Position numbers and translations under genes: made by a program. Shown here one piece after another: positions 17,185 to 27,798 of a DNA stretch of 64,000 bases (positions within the stretch are counted from its first letter, which is position 1; the number at the start of each line of letters is the position of its first letter). Source of the DNA: Kordia sp. SMS9 (GTDB taxonomy: Bacteria; Bacteroidota; Bacteroidia; Flavobacteriales; Flavobacteriaceae); the NCBI RefSeq assembly GCF_003352465.1, contig NZ_CP031153.1, positions 3,214,987 to 3,278,986 on the forward strand, written 5' to 3'. The notes under the pieces were generated by a model. The model did not search any database. It was given only the letters and a program-made list of their open reading frames with translations, and was not told the DNA's origin.

Positions 17185-17963
17185 CTTTTTTCTCTGGTCA
17201 TGAAAATACAAAGAATTTCTGATTTACAGACCCGTTTATCTCTTTTTTCGATATTTGAAAATTATACATTGTTTTATGAGCGTTTTTTACAAAGTGATTT
17301 GGGTAAGATTAATACAGTCATTCCTTTGGATGATCTTGTGGCAACTTTAATATTAAGGAACACAAGTTGGGTAGAAATATGCTTTTCAGTCCTAAAGGTC
17401 GTCTAGCTTTAATGTTTTTAAAACATTATGCTTGTTGTAGTGATAGTCGACTTATAGAACAACTCAACAGTAATCTTGATTACCAATTTTTTTGCGATAT
17501 CTCTTTAGGTTTTAATCGGTTGACAAATTCTAAAATCGTGAGTCAAATACGATGTGAACTAGCGATTTGTTTGGATATTTATTCAGTAGAGAAATGTTTA
17601 TACGCACACTAGTCTGATTATATAGAGAATCCCGATCAGATTACTGTTGACGCTACTTGTTATGAGAGTGAACTGCGATATCCTACCAATCAAAAACTAC
17701 TATGGGAAGCTGTTCATTGGATGTACAATCAACTCCGCAAAAATACCAAGATAGTAGGAGTAAAAATGATACGCAGTAAATATCGCAAATGGAAACTACG
17801 TTATCATGGCTATAGCAAGATGCGTCGTAAATCCAAGTCTAAACGAAAATCGCTGACACGGGCACTTTTATTGTTATTAAAGAAGTTTATTGACTTTGAA
17901 GCTCAGCTACGTAAGAAGTATAGGTTGCAAGCAAGTGTACAATACATACCGCTAATGCTTTAG
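17155..17963 (+). pseudogene. Decayed insertion-sequence transposase (DUF772-type N-terminus, IS1182/IS5-like)
   Basis: One ancestral transposase frame is split over at least three reading frames: 17155-17406, 17367-17612 and a third that reads VDATCYESELRYPTNQKLLWE before 17721-17963. The first two parts contain IPLDDLVATL and FSPKGRLALMFLKHYACCSDSRLIEQLNSN, typical of the DUF772 helical domain. VDATCYESE...R.PT.QKLLWE carries the first catalytic Asp region of IS1182-like DDE enzymes. The later catalytic Asp and Glu are missing, and the frame ends at 17963. The element is therefore inactive. It lies between the locus A sensor and the polysaccharide locus, a seam between the two. Confidence 0.75.
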
Positions 17964-18094
17964 AAATCGGTAGAAGAATCTACAAAAAACAACAAATAGC
18001 AGCATAAAATTCAAAAATAAAAAGAATAGGAGTAGGTCACACGTATGTTCATCTTGAGTAGATGAAATTAAATTTAGAATTAGCTCCACATAAA

Positions 18095-18128
18095 AAAAAC
18101 CGTCAAATACTTTGTTTGACGGTTTTTT
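18095..18128. terminator. Bidirectional terminator-like hairpin
   Basis: A 13-bp stem (aaaaaccgtcaaa at 18095-18107, tttgacggttttt at 18115-18127) with a 7-nt loop and A/T runs on both sides. It separates the transposase remnant from the polysaccharide locus. The rest of 17964-18241 shows no gene. Confidence 0.75.
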
Positions 18129-18241
18129 ACCATTCAAAATGTAAAATGTTCAAAACAGCAAGCATCAATAATCGCGAAAGATACTTCCTTGTAAATCAAG
18201 CAAAATAATAGTACTTTGTAACGGTATTTCATAAAATCAAT

Positions 18242-19887
18242 TTGTTATCAGTCCTCAAAAAATCATATCTATTTTTATTGTACTTTTTTTCTTTCAATCA
18301 AAAGCGCAAAGTCAAAATTTAGATTCATTGACCAATGTCTTAAAATCCAAAATGGACAAGCGTAAACTATTTGATCAACAAAAAGAAAAACGTATTCAAG
18401 ACTTACTCGAAAAAGCTTCGCAAACTGAAATTTTAAAAGAAAAATATCTAATCTTTAATGAAGTAATAAACGAATATCAGTTCTACAGTTTTGACAAAGC
18501 ATTACACTACATTGAACAAAATCTTGAAATTGCTGAAAATCTCAAAAACAATTTATATCTCAACAAAACCAAGCTCACGTTAAGCCTATTACTCATCGAT
18601 TCTGGTCGCTACAAAGAATCCATTGATGCACTAAACGAAATCAAAAGAGACTCGTTACCAATATCATTAACAAACGACTACTACATTGCATACAAAGAAG
18701 GCTATGCGGGTTTATCATACAACACGTATGTAAAAAGAAGTAAAGCCATCTATTCTGAGCTATACACAGCATATCAAGATTCGTTATACTCTCGATTAGA
18801 TCCAAACTCAGAAGAATCATTACGATTACAAGAAAAACAATTCAGAGACCAACGAAAACTAGACGAAGCGTTAAAAATAAATTCACAACGCCTTAAAGAA
18901 GTCAAAATGGGTTTCAGAGGATTCTCTCTCATCACTTTTGAACGTTCATTACTGTACGAATTAAAAAACGACAACAAAAAACAAAAAGAATACCTCATAC
19001 TTTCTGCAATTTCAGACATTGAAGCATCTGTAAAAGACAATGCTTCCATAGGAACATTAGCTAAAATAATGTTTGCAGAAGGCGATATAGACCGCGCGCA
19101 TCAATACGTAAACTTTTCCTTTGAAGATGCCGAATTCTACAACTCACAACTACGGTATGTAAACATCGCCAACAGTTTGCCAATGATCTCAAAAGCATAC
19201 GAAGAACGAAGCGAAAAACAAAAAGCAAAACTGCAAGATTCACTTATATTCATCAGTGTTTTGGCAGGGTTCCTGCTCATTGCCATCTACTTAGTATTCA
19301 AACAAGTACGAAAAGTATCGGACGCCAGAAACAAACTAAAAAATGCCAACGAAAAACTAAAATACTTCAACGAAAAACTCAATGCTTCCAATGAAGACTT
19401 AAAACGCTTATACTTAGAACTTTCAGAATCAGACAAAGTCAAAGAACACTACATTGGTACATTTCTAAATCTATATTCCGAATACATTACAAAACTAGAC
19501 GTATACCGTAAATTGGTGCGTAAATATGTCAATACCAATCAAATGAAATCCTTGCTTGAACTTTCAAAATCCAAGCAATTCATAGATGAAGAACTCGAAA
19601 TATTCAACAAAAACTTTGACAATTCCTTTTTACATATCTATCCCAATTTTGTAAAACATGTAAACGAATTACTAAAACCCGAAGAACAAATAATCCTAAA
19701 AGAAAACAGTAAACTCAATACAGAATTGCGAATTCTAGCTTTGATCAAACTAGGAATCAACAACAGTTCGCGCATCGCCAAAATACTTAGGTATTCTGTA
19801 AACACGATATACAATTATCGCGCAAGCATAAAAAGTGCTTCTAAGGACAAAACAACCTTTGAAGAAATGATAAAAAACATTCAATAA
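18242..19887 (+). CDS. DUF6377-type regulator of the polysaccharide locus, apparent N-terminal frameshift
   Basis: About 545 residues if intact; uninterrupted from 18235, but without a start codon before TTG at 18328. A TPR-like helical region (about 30-310 of the intact form) is followed by a membrane helix (IFISVLAGFLLIAIYLVF), a coiled coil and a C-terminal helix-turn-helix region (LNTELRILALIKLGINNSSRIAKILRYS) resembling LuxR-like DNA-binding ends. This architecture is typical of DUF6377 proteins beside SusC/SusD genes. Upstream of 18328 the same frame encodes a clear signal peptide (IISIFIVLFFFQSKAQS). Adding one A to the A6 run at 18257-18262 joins it to TTG 18242, giving MLSVLKKIISIF, a natural start. 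So one base is missing in this strain or in the read. Confidence 0.7.
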
Positions 19888-20154
19888 AATTAAAAACTTC
19901 ACTCTTTTGAATACATTTTTTTCGTATTTGTGGAAAATTCGCGACATAATTAAGAAATATAACGATAAAAAATCCACTTATTTATGGGATCTATGTTTTT
20001 TCAACTAATTAATAATCAATTACTTGAATTTTAAAACAATCCTTTCAAATCCACTTTTCACGCGTTGAGTGTTTTTAAACAGCTTCTTTCATAGTACATT
20101 GCTACAACGTTTTCGAGAACCCTAAAAACGAAGCAATCTTACAACAAAACAAGT

Positions 20155-23097
20155 ATGCAAAAACTAAAATACATTGCGATATTCACCATATTTCTCATGC
20201 AAGGAATAGTAGTACACGCACAAAACAAGGTATCAGGTACAGTAACAGATACGAATGGTGTACCAATTCCGGGAGTTTCCGTAATTATAGAAGGTACTGA
20301 TAAAGGCGACAGTACAGATTTTGACGGACTCTACAACATTACACACGAATTCTCTGAAAATTCAGTCCTAATATTTAGTTATGTCGGATTGAAAACAAAA
20401 AAAGTTCCCGTTAATAAACAAAGTACCATCAATGTGCAACTTGAAGATGACGTCAATGCGTTGGATGAAGTAGTCGTTGTCGGATACGGTTCACAGCTCA
20501 AAAAAGACATTACAGGATCAGTTTCCATCATTGATGGTGAAGCATTTGAATCGCGACCAAACACGCAAGTTGGTGCGTTGCTTCAAGGACAATCTGCCGG
20601 AGTACAAGTACTATCAAGCTCAGGAAAACCGTCAGAAGGTTTCAGTATTCGCATCCGTGGAACAAACTCCATAAACGCAGGGAGCGAACCTTTATATGTA
20701 GTAGATGGCGTGCCAACAACAGACACGCGTTCCATAAATCCAAGCGATATTGACACCATCACAGTATTAAAAGATGCTTCGTCAACAGCAATCTATGGTG
20801 CGCAAGGAGCCAACGGAGTTGTCATCATCACCACAAAACGCGGAACGACCTCAAAACCAAAAATAAGCTTAGACATTTACACAGGATTCTCCCAAGTTTG
20901 GAACACCTTACAAGTCCTAAATGGCGAACAATACCGTGATTTAATGACAGAACTCGGACTCAGTACAAACTGGGAAGACTTCACGGCTAGAACCGATTGG
21001 CAAGATGAAATATTCCAAAATGGTTTCTCCCAAAACTACCAACTATCAGTTTCAGGAAAATCTGAAAAAACAAACTACTTCATATCTGCGGGATATGTTG
21101 CTCAAGAAGGCGCTGTACGAAGTGCCGAATTAAACAGAACAAACTTCAAAATAAATCTCGATCAAGAAATAAACGATTGGCTCAAAGTGGGAACGCGCAT
21201 CGCATATTCAACCTACCGAGATGTAGACATAAACGACAACAACAACGTAAATCAAGGTGGTGTTTTATTAGGTGCGCTCACAACACCATCCATTATTGGC
21301 GTGTTCAATGATGATGGAATGTTTGCAAGCAATCCGTTTCAAAACTGGGAAAATCCACTAGCAAGTACCGACGGTTTGGAACGCGAATTCAACAACCAAC
21401 GTTTCTTGGGAAATCTTTATGCGGAAGCCAAATTTCTAAAAGACTTTACCTTCAGAATCAACTACGGAATCGACAACAGCAGCGGCGTATTCGATTCGTT
21501 CCTAGATCCATTCCGAACCGGATTTGGTGTCGCAATTGGCGGACAAGGAATCAACAACACCAACAAAACATCATACTACATTCTAGAAAACACGCTGAGC
21601 TACAAAAAAACACTCGGAAAGCACAACATTGAAGGTTTAGTTGGTTCTGTAAATCAAAAATTTCGCTTTGAAGACAGTTCCATTCAAACCAGAAACTTCG
21701 CCAGTGATGCAGTTACTACACCAAATGGCGGGTCGGAATTATTTGCAGCAACCGCTTTCAAATCAGAACGTGCAAACTCCTCATTTCTAAGTAGAATCAA
21801 CTACAGTTATGACGACAAATACCTTATAACGGCCAACTTTAGAGCAGACGGTTCAAGCGCATTTGGTACCAATCAACGTTGGGGATACTTTCCATCGTTC
21901 TCACTTGGATGGCGCGTTTCCAACGAAAAATTCATTCCCGAAGATTCGTTTATCAGTGACTTAAAAATTAGAGCAGGTTGGGGAATTGTTGGAAACGATC
22001 AAATAGCAAACTACGCCTATCTCGGACGCATTGGAAATGGCGCAAACTATCCGTTTGGTGGCGCGGTACAACCTGGAACATTTCCAGCTTCCATTGAAAA
22101 CTTAGAACTCAAATGGGAAGAATCGGAGCAAACCAACATCGGAATTGATGTTTCATTGTTTGACAACAGAATTAGCTTTACAGCAGACGCATACATCAAA
22201 AATACGAGAGATTTATTACTAAATGCGCCATTGCCAACGTCTACAGGATTTGATAGTGCCATCCAAAATGTGGGCGAATTGCAAAACAAAGGACTAGAAT
22301 TTTCACTAAACAGCATCAATATCAAAACCGACAATCTATCGTGGAATACAGGCTTCAACATCTCTTTCAACGAAAATGAAGTCATTGACTTAGTAGGACA
22401 AGAAATACTACAAGGCGGAATTGCTGGCGGTAGAGGAGAAGCAAGCATTGTACGCGAAGGCGAAGCGCTCGGTTCCTTATACGGATACATTTTTGGTGGA
22501 GTTGATCCAACAACAGGAAATGCTTTTTACATTGACAGAAATGGCGAATCTACCTTTACGCCAAGTCCAGAAGACAGAACCATAATTGGTGATGCAAATC
22601 CTGATTTCTTCTACGGAATCACCAATACGATCAATTACAAAGGATTTGGAGTATTTGTATTCTTGCAAGGCTCGCAAGGAAATGATTTACTCAATGCAAC
22701 ACGCATAGAAACCGAAGGAATGATTGATCCTAAAAATCAATCGGTTGCGGTGTTAAATCGTTGGCGACAACCTGGCGATATCACAAACATTCCGCGTGCA
22801 AGCTTTGGAAACAGTGACAACTCACGCGTGTCAACACGTTTCATTGAAGATGCTTCATATCTTCGTTTCAAAGCGATTACGCTGAGTTACAATTTCTCTG
22901 AAAAAATACTAGAAACGCTTAATGTCAGTAGTTTAAAAATATACGCTACCGGCGAAAATATCTTTACCATAACCGACTATTCAGGATTTGATCCAGAAGT
23001 AAACGCTTTCGGCGGAAGCAATACCATTCGCGGAATTGACTTCGGAACCTATCCGCAAACTCGAAATCTCATATTTGGACTAAATGTTACATTTTAA
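20155..23097 (+). CDS. susC: SusC-family TonB-dependent outer-membrane oligosaccharide transporter
   Basis: 980 residues, the standard length. A signal peptide (about 1-22) is followed by a carboxypeptidase regulatory-like beta domain (about 25-100; VSGTVTDTNGVPIPGVSV), the SusC signature LDEVVVVGYGSQLKKDITGSVS (about 103-124), the plug (RGTNSINAGSEPLYVVDGVP) and a 22-strand barrel ending FGLNVTF. With SusD it forms the 'pedal-bin' import complex that takes up oligosaccharides using TonB energy. The next gene starts 14 bp downstream. The 267 bp upstream hold no further gene; no clear consensus promoter is seen. Confidence 0.95.
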   Translation: MQKLKYIAIFTIFLMQGIVVHAQNKVSGTVTDTNGVPIPGVSVIIEGTDKGDSTDFDGLYNITHEFSENSVLIFSYVGLKTKKVPVNKQSTINVQLEDDVNALDEVVVVGYGSQLKKDITGSVSIIDGEAFESRPNTQVGALLQGQSAGVQVLSSSGKPSEGFSIRIRGTNSINAGSEPLYVVDGVPTTDTRSINPSDIDTITVLKDASSTAIYGAQGANGVVIITTKRGTTSKPKISLDIYTGFSQVWNTLQVLNGEQYRDLMTELGLSTNWEDFTARTDWQDEIFQNGFSQNYQLSVSGKSEKTNYFISAGYVAQEGAVRSAELNRTNFKINLDQEINDWLKVGTRIAYSTYRDVDINDNNNVNQGGVLLGALTTPSIIGVFNDDGMFASNPFQNWENPLASTDGLEREFNNQRFLGNLYAEAKFLKDFTFRINYGIDNSSGVFDSFLDPFRTGFGVAIGGQGINNTNKTSYYILENTLSYKKTLGKHNIEGLVGSVNQKFRFEDSSIQTRNFASDAVTTPNGGSELFAATAFKSERANSSFLSRINYSYDDKYLITANFRADGSSAFGTNQRWGYFPSFSLGWRVSNEKFIPEDSFISDLKIRAGWGIVGNDQIANYAYLGRIGNGANYPFGGAVQPGTFPASIENLELKWEESEQTNIGIDVSLFDNRISFTADAYIKNTRDLLLNAPLPTSTGFDSAIQNVGELQNKGLEFSLNSINIKTDNLSWNTGFNISFNENEVIDLVGQEILQGGIAGGRGEASIVREGEALGSLYGYIFGGVDPTTGNAFYIDRNGESTFTPSPEDRTIIGDANPDFFYGITNTINYKGFGVFVFLQGSQGNDLLNATRIETEGMIDPKNQSVAVLNRWRQPGDITNIPRASFGNSDNSRVSTRFIEDASYLRFKAITLSYNFSEKILETLNVSSLKIYATGENIFTITDYSGFDPEVNAFGGSNTIRGIDFGTYPQTRNLIFGLNVTF

Positions 23098-23110
23098 AAA
23101 AAGCAACAGC

Positions 23111-24586
23111 ATGAAACACTATAAAAAACTCATATATCTCTTCATCGGCATTGCAACCATTTCGTGTAATGACTATTTAGACTTAGATCCAATCTCCGAA
23201 GAAACCAGCGGAAATGCATACGAAAGTGCAAGCCAAATAGAAGCGGCTTTGGTGGGCGCATACGAATCGTTTCAATCTTCCGAATACTATGTGTGGGACA
23301 ACATTCTATTTCAAGATGTACGTTCGGATAACTGTTACGCAGGTGGCGACAATCCAGAAATATTTCAAATAGATTTCATTGACATTGAACCAACACACTC
23401 ACGGTTATTTACACACTGGTCCAATCTCTACAACGCCATTTCAAAAGCAAATTTAGTGCTAGAACGCGTCGATGATATCAACGATCCATTACTCACAGAC
23501 GAACGCAGAAACCAAATAAAGGGCGAAGCGTATTTCTTGCGATCGTATCATTATTTCACGTTAGTAAAACTTTGGGGCAGTGTTCCGTTAATTCTTAACA
23601 CGATTACGTCAACCGATAGCGAAAGTGTCAATGTGCCACGCGCAAGTATTGAAGAAGTATATGCGCAAATTACCACAGACTTAGAAACTGCCGCAAACTT
23701 ATTACCAGATATTTACGGAATTGACGCAAGTATCAACAAAGCTAGAGCAACCGCAGGCGCAGCACACGCACTTGCTGCAAAAGCCTATGCACAACAACCA
23801 AACGCAGATTATGCAGCAGTACTAAACCATATAGAAGCCGTAGAAAGCAGCACAGCCAACTACCAACTCATTCCGTACAGCCAGCTATTTGATGGTAACA
23901 ATTACAACAATGCCGAATCCATCATAGAAGTGCAATACTTAGGAGGAAACGAAGGAAACTTTGGTCCACAATTGCTATTGCCGCCATCTGTAAGTGGAGA
24001 TACATGGCGAAAATTTGTCACGCCATCAGTCGATTTAGTCAATGCGTTTGATGAACAAGGCGATACAGTACGAAAAAATGCTGCCATTCTCTTTGAGGAA
24101 GTTCAATGGGTAGACGAATTTTGGGGAAACACGCAAGGAAGTTCCATTCCGTTCAGTTTCAAGTGGAAAAACGCAAATGGTTTTGCTAGTGCTGATAACA
24201 CGTATTTACTGCGTTATGGCGATATAGTTTTGCTCAAGGCGGAAGCGTACAATGAACTTACGCAACTTGGAAATGCCATCATTGAAGTCAACAAAATTCG
24301 CAACCGAGCAGGTTTGCCAGAGCTAACAACAGCACAAAGCAATTCGCAAGAAGCGCTCAGAAACACCATACTCAAAGAACGCCGACTCGAACTATTTCAA
24401 GAAGGACAACGTTGGGACGATTTAGCGCGTTACAACCAATTAGTTGCTACGATGAACAATCTCATCGAAATAGATCTCAGAAATGGAAGCCCAGTCAATT
24501 ACAACATGACAGAAGCTAAAAAAATACTACCAATTCCGCAGCAGGAACTTGACAGAAATCCTGCTTTAGTTCAAAATCCGTTATAA
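23111..24586 (+). CDS. susD: SusD/RagB-family glycan-binding lipoprotein
   Basis: 491 residues. The lipoprotein signal MKHYKKLIYLFIGIATISC starts at ATG 23111; an upstream in-frame ATG at 23084 overlaps the SusC stop and would spoil the signal peptide, so 23111 is chosen. Blocks typical of SusD follow: LDLDPISEETSGNAY after the lipidated Cys, FLRSYHYFTLVKLWGSVPL (about 140), then the C-terminal RNRAGLPELTTAQ, ILKERRLELFQEGQRWDDL and ILPIPQQELDRNP. It caps the SusC barrel on the cell surface and recruits glycan. Confidence 0.94.
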   Translation: MKHYKKLIYLFIGIATISCNDYLDLDPISEETSGNAYESASQIEAALVGAYESFQSSEYYVWDNILFQDVRSDNCYAGGDNPEIFQIDFIDIEPTHSRLFTHWSNLYNAISKANLVLERVDDINDPLLTDERRNQIKGEAYFLRSYHYFTLVKLWGSVPLILNTITSTDSESVNVPRASIEEVYAQITTDLETAANLLPDIYGIDASINKARATAGAAHALAAKAYAQQPNADYAAVLNHIEAVESSTANYQLIPYSQLFDGNNYNNAESIIEVQYLGGNEGNFGPQLLLPPSVSGDTWRKFVTPSVDLVNAFDEQGDTVRKNAAILFEEVQWVDEFWGNTQGSSIPFSFKWKNANGFASADNTYLLRYGDIVLLKAEAYNELTQLGNAIIEVNKIRNRAGLPELTTAQSNSQEALRNTILKERRLELFQEGQRWDDLARYNQLVATMNNLIEIDLRNGSPVNYNMTEAKKILPIPQQELDRNPALVQNPL

Positions 24587-24596
24587 AATATTTGTT

Positions 24597-26321
24597 ATGA
24601 AAAAGAAATACATACAATTACTCACACTTTGCTTTGCAGCATTCATTACGATGGTTTCTTGTGAAACAGAAGAAAACTTACAACCTGAAGGCGAATGGAC
24701 ATTGAGCGCACCAATCATCATTGCGCCAACAGCAACCACAAGCATTATTTTAGATGAAACAACACCAAACGAAACCATTACGTTCAGTTGGGAATCGGCA
24801 GAATCATCTGCAGGTTATGCAGTTACGTACGAAGTATTAATTGATACCTTAGGTACAACCGATTTTAGTACGCCAATCTTAACAACAGCATCGTCCAACA
24901 ACGGAACGGAAAACTCAGTGTCAATTACCTATGAAGCAATCAATGAAGCATTAGCGTTTGCAGGTTATCCAGCAAATTCAGAAGCCAATGTTGCCTTTGC
25001 GGTAAAAGCGAACAGTTTAAGCAAAAGCAATACGGCAGCAGGAAGCATGAAGGTAGTTCGGTTTGAAAATGAAATCATTCCAACGCGACTCTACATTTCA
25101 GGGACAGCTACTGAAAACAACAACAATCTAGCGGAAGCCATTCTCATGAGACGTTTAACAGACGAAAACGGACTCAACGCAAACATTCATGAAGTATACA
25201 CAAGCTTAATTGGAGGCGAAACGTACAAATTTTACAGCGAACGCAGTTTACCAGCATTAGTATACGGCGGAAGCGAAGGCAACCTAGAAGTCTTTGGTGA
25301 CGGAATTGTAGCAGAAGATGACGGACAATATCGAATCCGAATCAACTTGGACACGAATACGTATGAACTCTTTCAAATCAGTTATTGGGGAATGGTTGGA
25401 ACGCCCGTAAGTGGTGGTTGGGGTGGCGACGAACCGTTATACTATCAAGGAAACGGAATTTGGCAAGCATCTATCGACTTAGAAAACACAGGTGGATTTG
25501 TCTTTAGAGCCAATGGCGATTGGGGATATTTGCTAAAAAGAGTCGTAGGAACGCCAAATACATTGGTGTTGGAAAATGATGCAACAACTCAAGGTGTAAC
25601 TATTGAAGACATTCCAAACGATCAAACAGGATTGTACATTGTAACCTTAGACCTTTCGGCAGAAAATTACAACTATTCTTTTGAAGAAGACAACACGGTC
25701 ATTGAACCAATTGCCACGCCAAGTCAGCTATTTCTATTTGAAAATGGCACCATGATTCAAGAATTCTCCAAAGATGGCGATGTATTTAGCACAACCGATT
25801 TCATTCCGATGCAAGCAAGCAACACATACACGCTAAACAGCGCTATGGATGGTTCGGGAATTTCATATTCCGTCAACGGAAATTTGGCACAAAGCATCAA
25901 TCCTGACGGCGACAGTGTTTCCGATACGCTCACACTCTTAGAAAACAACAACACATTTACCTTAGATAATGACAGAGCACTGCGTTTCAATATTGACTTT
26001 AGCGTACCACAACTCAGTTGGACGTATTACAATTTCAAGCTATTTCACTGGCAAATTTGGGATGACAGAGTGGAAAGTCAAATGACATATTCACATCCAA
26101 ATACATTCTCAATAACGGTAAATCTTACCGCAGGATACGACAGCAAATTTATAAGTCCGTGGGATTTTGATTTAGGTAGCGACAATCCATCGGCGTTGAC
26201 AGGAAACCTAATCAACGGTGGCGGATCTAATCTGTTGAACATCAGTACGGACGGTTCGTATATAGTGACTATTTCGCTTGCAAACGATTACCAATCAGGA
26301 ACCTACGAATTTGTTCAATAA
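24597..26321 (+). CDS. SusE/SusF-like surface glycan-binding lipoprotein
   Basis: 574 residues, 10 bp after susD. The lipoprotein signal ends MVSC (Cys22). Residues about 35-160 form a SusE-type Ig-like domain (ITFSWESAESSAGYAVTYEVLID). The remainder appears to contain two or three beta-sandwich units with YW or GYLLK aromatic patches (SYWGMVGTPVSGGWGGDEPLYYQG; GDWGYLLK), in the style of the starch-binding domains of SusE and SusF. It probably binds the same glycan as the enzymes encoded downstream. Identity as a SusE-family protein is firm; the ligand is not shown. Confidence 0.82.
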   Translation: MKKKYIQLLTLCFAAFITMVSCETEENLQPEGEWTLSAPIIIAPTATTSIILDETTPNETITFSWESAESSAGYAVTYEVLIDTLGTTDFSTPILTTASSNNGTENSVSITYEAINEALAFAGYPANSEANVAFAVKANSLSKSNTAAGSMKVVRFENEIIPTRLYISGTATENNNNLAEAILMRRLTDENGLNANIHEVYTSLIGGETYKFYSERSLPALVYGGSEGNLEVFGDGIVAEDDGQYRIRINLDTNTYELFQISYWGMVGTPVSGGWGGDEPLYYQGNGIWQASIDLENTGGFVFRANGDWGYLLKRVVGTPNTLVLENDATTQGVTIEDIPNDQTGLYIVTLDLSAENYNYSFEEDNTVIEPIATPSQLFLFENGTMIQEFSKDGDVFSTTDFIPMQASNTYTLNSAMDGSGISYSVNGNLAQSINPDGDSVSDTLTLLENNNTFTLDNDRALRFNIDFSVPQLSWTYYNFKLFHWQIWDDRVESQMTYSHPNTFSITVNLTAGYDSKFISPWDFDLGSDNPSALTGNLINGGGSNLLNISTDGSYIVTISLANDYQSGTYEFVQ

Positions 26322-26338
26322 AAAAACAAGACTAGAAA

Positions 26339-27781
26339 ATGAAATTATACATTCCAAATAGCATGAAATTTTTACTAATGTGCATATCTTTCTATTTCGT
26401 TTCCGCATGCAGCGATGATGAAATGCCTGAATACGATCCGCCAGCACAAGCGGAAGTCAATGTCGATTTTTACATGACAACGCCAGACAAATCGAGCTTA
26501 CTTACATTGCAAAGCAGTAACATATTTCCGCAGTCGGACAACAACAACAATCCCACGATTTCCATCAGTGAAAACGAAACATTTCAACAAATGGATGGTT
26601 TTGGGTTTACGCTCACAGGCGGAAGTGCGCAACTCATCAACAACATGTCTTCGGGCGCAAGAAGCAATTTGCTCAACGAACTTTTCGGAAATGGCACAGA
26701 CGATGTGGCAACTTCTTATTTAAGAATCAGTATTGGGGCTTCCGATTTAGACGCGAATGTATTTAGTTACAACGATGTGGCTGCGGGACAAACGGACGTG
26801 AATTTGAACAACTTTTCCATCAATCCAGACATGGCAAACTTAATTCCCGTATTGCAAGAAATCTTGGCCATCAATCCAAACATAAAAATATTGGCAACAC
26901 CTTGGTCTGCGCCAGTTTGGATGAAAACCAATGAAAATTCTGTGGGTGGCGAATTGCGATCCGAATATTACGGAACGTACGCAAATTACTTCGTAAAATA
27001 CATTCAAGCCATGGAAGCGCAAGGAATTACAATCGATGCGATAACGGTTCAAAACGAACCTGAAAATCCGTTCAACAACCCTAGCATGGTCATGACTGCC
27101 GCACAGCAAATTGATTTTATCGGAAATCATTTAGGTATCGCTTTCGCGAATGCAAACATTCCCACAAAAATCATTGCATTTGATCACAATCCAGACAATA
27201 CAAACTATCCAATTGCGGTGTTAAATAACGCTGCGGCCAACAGTTATATTGACGGTTCGGCCTTTCACTTATATGCGGGACAAATCAACAATTTAAGTTT
27301 GGTACACAACGCGCATCCTGACAAAAACATCTATTTCACGGAACAATGGATAGAATCGCCAGGTAATTTTCAAGAAGACATTCGTTGGCATTTTAGAGAA
27401 CTTATGATTGGCGCACCGAGAAATTGGAGCAAAAATGTATTGCAATGGAACTTGGCCGCAAATCCAAATAACGGTCCGTTTACCGATGGCGGTTGTACGT
27501 CTTGTTTGGGCGCTGTAACAATTGATGGAAACGATGTCACACGAAATTCTGCGTATTATATTGTAGCGCAAGTGGCAAAATTTGTGCCTGTCAATTCCAC
27601 ACGAATTGGTTCTAATTATTTGACCGATCTTCCAAATGTGGCATACAAAACACCGAATGGAAATATTGTAGTCATCGTTTTAAACAATACAGACACACAG
27701 AAAAATTTTAACATCAATGTACAAGCCGAACCTATTTCTACTGTATTGCCTGCGGGATCAGTAGGAACCTACGTTTGGTAA
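26339..27781 (+). CDS. GH30 family glycoside hydrolase, lipoprotein
   Basis: 480 residues with a lipoprotein signal ending VSAC. Start options are ATG 26339 or ATG 26363; 26363 gives a tighter signal peptide, 26339 better spacing to the previous gene. The (beta/alpha)8 barrel begins QMDGFGFTLTGGSAQLI. ILATPWSAPVWMKTN is a family signature, the acid/base Glu lies in DAITVQNEPENP and the nucleophile Glu in IYFTEQWIES. The small C-terminal beta domain (VVIVLNNTDTQKNFNI) is also present. GH30 members of this type cleave beta-1,6- or beta-1,3-glucans or glucosylceramides. Together with the GH5 gene this suggests a beta-glucan substrate. Confidence 0.9.
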   Translation: MKLYIPNSMKFLLMCISFYFVSACSDDEMPEYDPPAQAEVNVDFYMTTPDKSSLLTLQSSNIFPQSDNNNNPTISISENETFQQMDGFGFTLTGGSAQLINNMSSGARSNLLNELFGNGTDDVATSYLRISIGASDLDANVFSYNDVAAGQTDVNLNNFSINPDMANLIPVLQEILAINPNIKILATPWSAPVWMKTNENSVGGELRSEYYGTYANYFVKYIQAMEAQGITIDAITVQNEPENPFNNPSMVMTAAQQIDFIGNHLGIAFANANIPTKIIAFDHNPDNTNYPIAVLNNAAANSYIDGSAFHLYAGQINNLSLVHNAHPDKNIYFTEQWIESPGNFQEDIRWHFRELMIGAPRNWSKNVLQWNLAANPNNGPFTDGGCTSCLGAVTIDGNDVTRNSAYYIVAQVAKFVPVNSTRIGSNYLTDLPNVAYKTPNGNIVVIVLNNTDTQKNFNINVQAEPISTVLPAGSVGTYVW

Positions 27782-27798
27782 GTAAAACCTACACAAAA

